NCBI GenBank assembly: GCA_022402405.1
Contig: JAKRSG010000163.1
Coordinates: 1-16,313, forward strand
Length of the DNA stretch: 16,313 bases
Reading direction: 5' to 3'
From: Bacteroidia bacterium
GTDB taxonomy: Bacteria; Bacteroidota; Bacteroidia; UKL13-3
Shown: piece after piece, positions 1 to 6,232 of the stretch
Position numbering within the stretch: the stretch's first letter is position 1
Layout: each line of letters begins with the position of its first letter
Made by a program: the position numbers and the translations under genes
Notes under the pieces: model-generated
What the model was told of the DNA's origin: nothing
The model's database searches: none
What the model saw: the letters and a program-made list of their open reading frames with translations, nothing else

Positions 1-716
1 AGAAGATAGGTCCAAATTTGAAAGCCCCCATAATTTGGAAGCACGGTATTAAGAACTGTATCCTTTGAACGAATACTTCTAATATCAGTACTATAAGCAT
101 CCACCTTAAAATTTTGTTTTTCGAAACAAGCCAATGCACGCCTCATATGAAAACCCGCCGTGCACAGTAAGTATTTTTTCTGCTGCCAATTCTTATCTTT
201 TTTATCGAGCATTTTAGCTGTAAATGCGGCATTCTGATAGGTATTCATAGATTTCGTTTCAATCCAAATACAGGTATCAGGAATACCACATTTTATTAAA
301 AAATCTTTTCCTAGTTTGGCCTCCGATTCGTAATCACCAAAAACAGTATCGGAACCACCAGTATATATAATTCGGTTCGAAACACCTCTTTTAAATAAAT
401 CTATTGCTTGCAACATCCTATCGTTTCCGTCACTAAAATTGGTTCGGCGCTGCCCATCAACTGTAAAATTAATAACAAAACCAGACGGGATGATAATCGC
501 ATCATATTGGTTCTTTTTCTTAAGTGCTATTGGTTCTACCTCATACCAAGCCATCATATTTTGAGCCAGCCAAGGATTGGTAAAAAATAATAACAAACCA
601 AAGGCCCAATACAGATAACTTTTTAATTTGGTAATGAAATAGATAATAAACATCAAAATCACCAAACTAACAGGTGCAACAAGAGCGTATAAAACTTTAG
701 AAAGAAAATAAAACAT
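1..716 (-). CDS. YdcF/ElyC/SanA-family DUF218 protein, C-terminus cut by window edge
   Basis: I translated this frame by hand: it is open from an ATG at 716-714 to the left edge, giving 238 residues without a stop. Residues 5-28 and 34-50 are hydrophobic, so the protein is probably anchored in the inner membrane with its domain outside. The DUF218 (YdcF/ElyC/SanA) pattern follows in order: YDAIIIPSG (71-79), RMLQAIDLFKRG (100-111), IIYTGGSD (116-123), an acidic E130-x-E132, SMNTYQNAAFTAKML (156-170) and YLLCTAGFHMRRAL (182-195). Relatives are linked to envelope and peptidoglycan-precursor integrity, but no exact reaction can be assigned. By usual family length only some 15-25 residues should be missing. 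The ATG lies one base after the TAA of the membrane-protein gene, so translation is probably coupled. The family call is firm; the function is not. Confidence 0.85.
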   Translation of the reverse strand, partial: MFYFLSKVLYALVAPVSLVILMFIIYFITKLKSYLYWAFGLLLFFTNPWLAQNMMAWYEVEPIALKKKNQYDAIIIPSGFVINFTVDGQRRTNFSDGNDRMLQAIDLFKRGVSNRIIYTGGSDTVFGDYESEAKLGKDFLIKCGIPDTCIWIETKSMNTYQNAAFTAKMLDKKDKNWQQKKYLLCTAGFHMRRALACFEKQNFKVDAYSTDIRSIRSKDTVLNTVLPNYGGFQIWTYL

Positions 717-717
717 A

Positions 718-1704
718 TTAACGACTAAAATATTGGTAGTACAAAATACATAAAATCATAAGCGCAAACAGGATATCTTTGAGTATTTTTCTTTGTGAGC
801 GAATAAAATAATTTGCCATTATTACAGACAAAGAAACGCTTAAGAAGCATAATCCATAAACATACATTTGATTCTCTGCAAAAACAGAAATAACTCCAAA
901 TGCTTGCATCAAAAGTATAATAACCTGTATCCTTCGAGTTTTAACCTTATTACGCAAAAAATTAAACTGTAATAACAAAGTTGAAACTACAAATATCGGT
1001 ATTATAATAAACCATATAATTCCCTCTATCCAAGTAATACCAATGGGATTTAAATAACTTTTTGCTAACGAGTACTCAAACGAAACCAAGAAATCTTTAA
1101 GTTGATTATTGAGAAAAAATATTACTCCCAAAAAGTATGCTGGAATAAGAATACCTATAAACGCAGCCATCCAATACCTAATTTGAAAGGCAGTCATAAA
1201 CAAAACACTCAGCAAAATAAATGGCAGATAAATTATTAAATCATAATCCAGAAGCAAACCTAAACCCAATAGAATGGAGGCATCAAAAACCAAAAACAAT
1301 GGCTTTTCCGATTCGTATAAATAACAAAGTCGGTATAAAATTAATATCAAGAAAGTATTCGCTAAAAGCTGAGGTGTAAGCCACAACTGCTCTGGATAAA
1401 TGCTATTAAGCAATACATAAAACAAGCCAGGCATTACACTACCTTTATATAAAATATCGTGTTCACTAGCGATATAATTAATGAGTATAGCCTGAATAAA
1501 AATAAGCAGAGAGGCCAATAAAGGTAATTGGTAATTAAACAGCTGATGATTCTTTAACCAGTTAAAAACGATTTCGGCAAACGGAGTGTGAATGTCTGGT
1601 TCTACCAAAACCGGACTAAAAAACATAGCTAGTCTAAGCAAGATGGTAAACAACAACAATCCTGCAACAGAAAAAATGGTATTCGAACGAAATATTTCTA
1701 ACAA
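718..1704 (-). CDS. Polytopic integral membrane protein, DUF6427-like
   Basis: This 328-residue protein is almost entirely hydrophobic, with about ten membrane helices, for example near residues 9-30, 58-78, 109-130, 142-173, 178-198, 226-247, 258-276, 280-300 and 309-324. The opening LEIFRSN followed at once by a helix, the overall length and the topology recall the Bacteroidota DUF6427 membrane family, which has no known function; this is from memory and moderately sure. There is no ATG at the start. The frame runs back to the upstream gene's TAA with only TTG (1704-1702) as a usual start. The first in-frame ATG (Met27) would remove most of helix 1, so I prefer TTG. It sits 9 bases after the secreted-protein gene and 1 base before the DUF218 gene, in an apparent operon. 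No transporter or enzyme signature is visible. Confidence 0.8.
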   Translation of the reverse strand: MLEIFRSNTIFSVAGLLLFTILLRLAMFFSPVLVEPDIHTPFAEIVFNWLKNHQLFNYQLPLLASLLIFIQAILINYIASEHDILYKGSVMPGLFYVLLNSIYPEQLWLTPQLLANTFLILILYRLCYLYESEKPLFLVFDASILLGLGLLLDYDLIIYLPFILLSVLFMTAFQIRYWMAAFIGILIPAYFLGVIFFLNNQLKDFLVSFEYSLAKSYLNPIGITWIEGIIWFIIIPIFVVSTLLLQFNFLRNKVKTRRIQVIILLMQAFGVISVFAENQMYVYGLCFLSVSLSVIMANYFIRSQRKILKDILFALMILCILYYQYFSR

Positions 1705-1713
1705 AGCTTTATC

Positions 1714-3183
1714 TTAAAATGTTAAACGAATGAGTGTATATTGTTTATCACGTATGGTTGAACCAAGAAAAGTATTAGCACCCGTTTGTTTAAGATCACT
1801 TGGTATAAGTGATACGCTAAACGAACTTGATTTTACTGCTATTTTCTCATCAGATTTACCCATATAGTTAACAAAGTGCGACATAATATTTCCATCCTTA
1901 TCTAATTCAGAATTATATAAAACATAGATAAAATCTTGCGTCGGCAAACATGCAATTCCAGAAATATATCCGCCATCTCCAACTGAGCTTTGCCTTTTAC
2001 GGATTAAATCACCAAACTGTATACTACCATCTTTATTGATTGAAAGAATAGCTACATCATCGTAATTGTATGAAATACGGACTCCCTCTTGAGGCATGTT
2101 GTTCATGTAATAACTATAGCGTTGCTCTGTTCTAGTATATTTTTCTGCTACTACTATTACCCCACCATCTGATCTTGCAATGAGCTTACGAATAAAATAA
2201 TTTTTTAAATCGGGATTACGCTTTTCAATCTTACCTCCCGTTATATGTGTAAGCATGCTGGCATCGAGGGTGGCAGCAAATTTTTCTTCTGTAGATTTTT
2301 TAGAAATGCTAAAACGCTCTAAAAAATATCCATTAACCATATTGCCATTTTCACCAGAATACAAACCGGTTACGGTAACTGTTTGATTAAAATTATTTAC
2401 TACCATGGCCAATTCTTCCACAAATACCTTTTCATTAGCCAATTGGTAGGCCAGCATTTTATCGTCTTGCGGGTAATAAGAATACAAAAAGAAGTCGCGG
2501 TTGTCTGTTTGCGCATTTGGATTTTTGGCAGGAAAATCAATCAGAACAAAGGCGTTTCCTTTATTATCAATTTCAAAGTTTGTTAAGAAAATATCATCAG
2601 GCTTTTCATTCAATAAAAATTGTTTACCAAAGGTTTGCTGAACCGATTCGTCATAAGCAAATAGGTTCAAACGAGATTCTCCTGATTGATCGCCTTTGCT
2701 TAAAAACATGATTAGAACTCTCTTTTTATCGGCTGAGGTTTTGATTTGAAACTTGCGTTTTTCGATAAATTGAGAAGCTGGAAAACTGGCTATCACATTG
2801 GGTAATCCTGCTGGCTTAAGGGATGGGTCTATTTTCTGAGCCAAAATATCTATATTACCCGTTACCGTATTTTTGGCACTGATAAAAAAATACAAATCAT
2901 TATTTATCAATAGAGCTCTCTCTATGTTTCCGTTGATACTGATAGGCGCCGGTACACTTGCCTCCAAGTTTAGGTTCAGCTTATATTTTTCTAATAAAAC
3001 ATCTCTGGAAAAATCTTGGCTTTTACATCTTAACACATATATGCCATGACTTGCCTCTCCAACGATTTGAGAATAAATGTTTTTCTGCTTTATTTTTTGC
3101 GGATTTCCCCACTCAACAACCTGAGCAAAGCCAAATGTGGCCTGAATTAAAAGGAATAAAAAGAAAAACCGTCTAAATGCCAT
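1714..3183 (-). CDS. Secreted protein of unknown function, possibly beta-propeller-like
   Basis: I do not recognise a named family. The 489-residue product begins with a clear signal peptide (MAFRRFFFLFLLIQATFGFA), with cleavage likely after Ala20. There is no lipobox cysteine and no further membrane helix, so a periplasmic or exported location is expected. The rest alternates short beta-rich stretches with loops. Phrases such as NFEIDNKGNAFVLIDF (about 202-217), IARSDGGVIVVAEKY (about 336-350) and VAILSINKDGSIQFGD (about 376-391) resemble beta-propeller blades, but I cannot count blades reliably. The C-terminus (YTLIRLTF) is not a T9SS sorting domain. It is the first gene of a probable operon with the membrane and DUF218 genes, suggesting an envelope role by association only. 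A TATCTTCG box at 3216-3209 may be its promoter. Confidence 0.8.
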   Translation of the reverse strand: MAFRRFFFLFLLIQATFGFAQVVEWGNPQKIKQKNIYSQIVGEASHGIYVLRCKSQDFSRDVLLEKYKLNLNLEASVPAPISINGNIERALLINNDLYFFISAKNTVTGNIDILAQKIDPSLKPAGLPNVIASFPASQFIEKRKFQIKTSADKKRVLIMFLSKGDQSGESRLNLFAYDESVQQTFGKQFLLNEKPDDIFLTNFEIDNKGNAFVLIDFPAKNPNAQTDNRDFFLYSYYPQDDKMLAYQLANEKVFVEELAMVVNNFNQTVTVTGLYSGENGNMVNGYFLERFSISKKSTEEKFAATLDASMLTHITGGKIEKRNPDLKNYFIRKLIARSDGGVIVVAEKYTRTEQRYSYYMNNMPQEGVRISYNYDDVAILSINKDGSIQFGDLIRKRQSSVGDGGYISGIACLPTQDFIYVLYNSELDKDGNIMSHFVNYMGKSDEKIAVKSSSFSVSLIPSDLKQTGANTFLGSTIRDKQYTLIRLTF

Positions 3184-3213
3184 TTATTTGTAGAATATTT
3201 CAAAAAAGCGAAG

Positions 3214-3230
3214 ATACTTTTTTAAAGTAT
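3214..3230. repeat. Short inverted repeat between divergent genes, candidate operator
   Basis: Two perfect 7-base arms, ATACTTT and AAAGTAT, flank a TTT spacer in the middle of the 68-base gap between the divergent secreted-protein and hflX genes. The left end overlaps a TATCTTCG box (3209-3216, minus) and the right end touches a TAAGTTTG box (3230-3237, plus). A protein bound here could affect both promoters. In AT-rich DNA an inverted repeat this short can arise by chance, so the regulatory reading is tentative. Confidence 0.3.
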
Positions 3231-3237
3231 AAGTTTG
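3230..3237 (+). promoter_or_regulatory. Candidate -7 promoter box for hflX
   Basis: TAAGTTTG matches the Bacteroidota -7 consensus TAnnTTTG exactly and ends 14 bases before the hflX ATG, implying a very short leader. I do not find a convincing -33 TTG at the right distance, so confidence is limited. Confidence 0.35.
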
Positions 3238-3251
3238 AATAAAAATAAAAC

Positions 3252-4436
3252 ATGGCGCGAACAAAATTACATAGTACCTTTAAAAAACAGGAAGAAGCCG
3301 TAATTGTTGGGGTTATAACCCAACATCAGCGACTAGAACAAGCGGAAGAATATTTAGATGAATTAGCCTTTTTGGCGCATACTGCGGGTGCTTTGGTAAA
3401 AAAACGTTTCTTGCAAAAATTGGGTTACGCCAATCCAAGAACATTTATTGGCGAAGGAAAGCTTCAGGAAATAGCAGATTATGTAGTAGCCAATGAAATT
3501 GACATAGTGCTGTTCGACGACGAATTAAGTCCGTCTCAATTGAGAAATTTAGAGCATACTTTGAAGTGTAAAATCTTAGATAGAAGCAATTTAATTTTAG
3601 ATATTTTTGCCTCAAGGGCTCAAAGTGCGCAAGCAAAATTTCAAGTTCAGTTGGCACAAACACAGTATCTTTTACCAAGATTAACCAGAATGTGGACGCA
3701 TCTTAGTAAACACAAAGGTGGAATTGGTATGAAAGGTCCGGGTGAGTCTGAAATTGAAACAGATAGAAGAGCATTAAGAAATACCATCACTCGTTTAAAA
3801 GAGAGATTAGAAACCATAGATAAACAAGCCGCTACTCAAAGACGAAACCGCGATTTAAAAATGAGAGTTTCCTTGGTTGGATATACCAATGTGGGCAAAT
3901 CTACCTTAATGAACCTAATATCTAAAAGTGAAGTTTTTGCAGAAGACAAACTTTTTGCCACATTAGATAGTACCGTAAGAAAAGTAAATTGGCCAGAAGC
4001 TTCCTTTTTGCTGAGTGATACTGTTGGATTTATACGAAAATTACCTCATCAATTGGTAGAGTGTTTTAAATCTACACTCGACGAAATTAGAGAAGCCGAT
4101 ATCCTCCTTCATGTGGTGGATGTTAGTCACCCAAGTTTTGAGAACCATATACACGTTGTAAACGAAACCCTAAAAGAAATTGGAGCATTAAACAAAGAAA
4201 TAATATTGGTTTTTAACAAGATAGATCAGCTAAAAGAACCTTTTATTTTGGAAGACGAAACCATAGACAACAAACAAGATTATATACAGCAACTTAAATC
4301 ATCTTGGATGGCCAAAGAAAATTATCCTGCCATATTTATTTCTGCCGCCAAAAAAATTAACATAGACGAGCTTAAGGAGGCTATAACCAGCACCATTGAG
4401 CTTGTAAACGAAAAAAGGAAAACAGTAAAAGCTTAA
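3252..4436 (+). CDS. hflX: GTPase HflX, ribosome-associated
   Basis: HflX is a GTPase of the Obg-HflX group that binds the 50S subunit and, in studied bacteria, splits or rescues stalled ribosomes under stress. At 394 residues it has normal length. The N-terminal HflX domain includes FIGEGKLQEI (65-74) and VLFDDELSPSQLRNLE (86-101), and is followed by the linker motif GPGESEIETDRR (162-173) and a helical region. The G domain is complete: G1 GYTNVGKS (210-217), G2 around ATLDST (236-241), G3 DTVGF (256-260), G4 NKID (322-325) and G5 SAAK (364-367). The ATG is the first in frame, preceded by an A-rich leader without Shine-Dalgarno, as is common in Bacteroidota. It is divergent from the minus-strand operon and separated by 59 bases from the next gene, which seems to have its own promoter. 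Confidence 0.96.
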   Translation: MARTKLHSTFKKQEEAVIVGVITQHQRLEQAEEYLDELAFLAHTAGALVKKRFLQKLGYANPRTFIGEGKLQEIADYVVANEIDIVLFDDELSPSQLRNLEHTLKCKILDRSNLILDIFASRAQSAQAKFQVQLAQTQYLLPRLTRMWTHLSKHKGGIGMKGPGESEIETDRRALRNTITRLKERLETIDKQAATQRRNRDLKMRVSLVGYTNVGKSTLMNLISKSEVFAEDKLFATLDSTVRKVNWPEASFLLSDTVGFIRKLPHQLVECFKSTLDEIREADILLHVVDVSHPSFENHIHVVNETLKEIGALNKEIILVFNKIDQLKEPFILEDETIDNKQDYIQQLKSSWMAKENYPAIFISAAKKINIDELKEAITSTIELVNEKRKTVKA

Positions 4437-4451
4437 AATTATACATGGAAA

Positions 4452-4482
4452 TTGGGGGAAGTGGCATAAATATTTATTTTCG
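4452..4482 (+). promoter_or_regulatory. Candidate promoter of the GT2/methyltransferase/GT-C operon
   Basis: A TTG at 4452-4454 lies 20 bases upstream of TATTTTCG (4475-4482), close to the Bacteroidota arrangement TTG-N(about 19)-TAnnTTTG with one mismatch. Transcription would start near 4487, leaving a short leader with GAGG at 4488-4491 before the ATG at 4496. Confidence 0.4.
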
Positions 4483-4495
4483 CAATTGAGGTAAT

Positions 4496-5662
4496 ATGAC
4501 TGAGCCAAATAATAACATCGAATTAAGTGTAGTTATGCCATGTTTAAACGAGGCAGAAACTATAGAAACGTGCATCCGAAAAGCATTCTCTTGGATGGAA
4601 AAAAACGGAGTGAATGGAGAAGTAGTCATTGGTGACAACGGAAGTACAGATGGATCACAAAAAATGGCTACAGATTTAGGAGCCAGAGTAATAGACATAC
4701 CAAGAAAAGGTTATGGAAGTGCCCTTATGGGAGCCATTGAAGCTTCTAAAGGTAAGTACGTTATTATGGGCGATAGCGACGATAGCTACGATTTTAGCAA
4801 CCTTAATTTATATCTAGATCAATTAAGAAATGGTCATGATTTAGTTATGGGAAATCGTTTTAAAGGAGGAATTGCTCCAGGTGCAATGCCTTTTTTGCAT
4901 AAATACTTGGGTAATCCGGTATTATCATTTATTGGAAGATTGTTTTTTAAATGTCCGGTTGGCGATTTTCATTGTGGTTTAAGAGGGTTTAGGCAAGATA
5001 TTGTAAGTCTGCTCGACCTAAAAACCACCGGGATGGAATTTGCCAGCGAGATGGTTGTAAAAGCTACCATTTTTAAACTTAAAATAACTGAAGTTCCAAC
5101 AACGCTCAGCAAAGATGGCAGAAGCAGGCCTCCGCACTTAAGAACTTGGAGAGACGGCTGGAGACACCTCAGATTTTTGTTGATATACAGTCCGAGATGG
5201 CTATTTCTTTACCCAGGCATTTTTTTAATGTTGCTCGGTTTAATCATGAGTATTTTTATTGTTCAAGGACCAGTAGAAATGTTACCTCATGTTGTTTTTG
5301 ATACCAATACATTGTTGTATGCCGGCGCCTTTATTATTGTGGGCTATCAAGCATTAAGCTTCGGTATTTTTACCAGAACCTATGCGGTTCAAGCCGGATT
5401 TTTACCTAAAAAAGATTCGCTTGCCAAAGTATCTGATGTAATATCAATGGAGTTGGGTTTGGTGATTGGACTTATCATTTTATTTACCGGAGTTGGCGGT
5501 ACATTTTACTCTTTATCTGTTTGGGAAGAAAACAATTTTGGTCCGCTAGAATACTCTGAAATACTTAGAAAAGTTATTCCGAGTGTTATAGCCATAATCG
5601 TTGGATTACAAACTATACTCTCAAGCTTTTTCTTGAGTGTTTTGCAGGTAAATAAAAAATAA
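4496..5662 (+). CDS. Family 2 glycosyltransferase, dolichyl/polyprenyl-phosphate sugar synthase type
   Basis: The N-terminal half is a GT-A domain of family GT2: SVVMPCLNEAETI (11-23), the nucleotide-binding stretch VVIGDNGSTDGS (43-54), KGYGSALMGAIEASKGKYVIMGDSD (71-95, with the DSDD acidic motif at 93-96) and VMGNRFKGG (117-125). FHCGLRGFR (158-166) is the acceptor-side element typical of polyprenyl-phosphate hexose synthases. SKDGRSRPPHLRTWRDGWRH (205-224) leads into the membrane region, with helices near 233-256, 272-292, 320-338 and 358-382. The expected reaction is transfer of a sugar from a nucleotide donor to a polyprenyl phosphate on the cytoplasmic face. The sugar cannot be read from sequence. 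All catalytic acidic residues are present, unlike the GT2-like domain two genes downstream. It leads a probable operon, and the methyltransferase begins 8 bases after its stop. Confidence 0.88.
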   Translation: MTEPNNNIELSVVMPCLNEAETIETCIRKAFSWMEKNGVNGEVVIGDNGSTDGSQKMATDLGARVIDIPRKGYGSALMGAIEASKGKYVIMGDSDDSYDFSNLNLYLDQLRNGHDLVMGNRFKGGIAPGAMPFLHKYLGNPVLSFIGRLFFKCPVGDFHCGLRGFRQDIVSLLDLKTTGMEFASEMVVKATIFKLKITEVPTTLSKDGRSRPPHLRTWRDGWRHLRFLLIYSPRWLFLYPGIFLMLLGLIMSIFIVQGPVEMLPHVVFDTNTLLYAGAFIIVGYQALSFGIFTRTYAVQAGFLPKKDSLAKVSDVISMELGLVIGLIILFTGVGGTFYSLSVWEENNFGPLEYSEILRKVIPSVIAIIVGLQTILSSFFLSVLQVNKK

Positions 5663-5670
5663 AAGTAGGG

Positions 5671-6219
5671 ATGAAAGCATTAGATAGATACTTACAAAAC
5701 GCTAGAATAAAACAAGCAAAAAGGTTTATTAATAAAAATGATTCTGTACTCGATATTGGTAGCGTAGATGGCGTAATGTTTGAGAAGTGGAAAGGTTATA
5801 TTTCTAAAGGTATTGGTATTGACCCAACTTTGGAAAAGAAAGTTTCGACCGATTTTTATGAACTATATCCGGGTTATTTCCCCGAAGCTTGTCCGGAGGG
5901 TATGCAATTTAACGCCATTACCTTATTAGCGGTATTGGAGCATATTCCGAGCGATCTTCAAAAATCATTTGCCCAAGCATGTTACGATTATTTGCTGCCT
6001 AAAGGCCGATTGATTATTACGGTTCCTTCGCCGCAAGTTGACCAAATTTTAGAAATATTGCTTAAGCTTAAACTGATAGAAGGTATGAGCTTGGAAGAGC
6101 ATTATGGATATAAACCTGAGCACACAGAACAAATTTTTTCTGGTGCAAAACTTAAACTTATTCATCAAGAAACATTTCAATTGGGACTAAACAATCTTTT
6201 TGTTTTTGAAAAACCATAA
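5671..6219 (+). CDS. Small class I SAM-dependent methyltransferase
   Basis: This 182-residue protein has a class I methyltransferase core: motif I SVLDIGSVDGVMFEKW (25-40), an acidic residue after strand 2 in GIGIDPT (Asp51), a motif-IV-like TLLAVLEHIPSD (84-95) and a strand/turn LLPKGRLIITVPSP (108-121). The glycine-rich loop is DIGSVDG rather than the usual DxGxGxG, a variant seen in small glycan-linked methyltransferases. No membrane segment is present, so it should act in the cytoplasm. The substrate is unknown; its place between two glycosyltransferase genes, 8 and 13 bases away, suggests a sugar or lipid-linked sugar. The ATG has AGGG directly upstream. The methyltransferase call is sound; the substrate is inference only. 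Confidence 0.85.
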   Translation: MKALDRYLQNARIKQAKRFINKNDSVLDIGSVDGVMFEKWKGYISKGIGIDPTLEKKVSTDFYELYPGYFPEACPEGMQFNAITLLAVLEHIPSDLQKSFAQACYDYLLPKGRLIITVPSPQVDQILEILLKLKLIEGMSLEEHYGYKPEHTEQIFSGAKLKLIHQETFQLGLNNLFVFEKP

Positions 6220-6232
6220 TACACTTAACCAC

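Noticed and set aside
408..590. Plus-strand 60-codon open frame
   Set aside because: It lies inside the minus-strand DUF218 gene, whose frame has clear family motifs; the plus frame has none.
6200..6232. Upstream TTG start of the GT-C/TPR gene
   Set aside because: It lies inside the methyltransferase gene and the extra residues are only another reading of that gene's end; ATG 6233 follows the methyltransferase stop.
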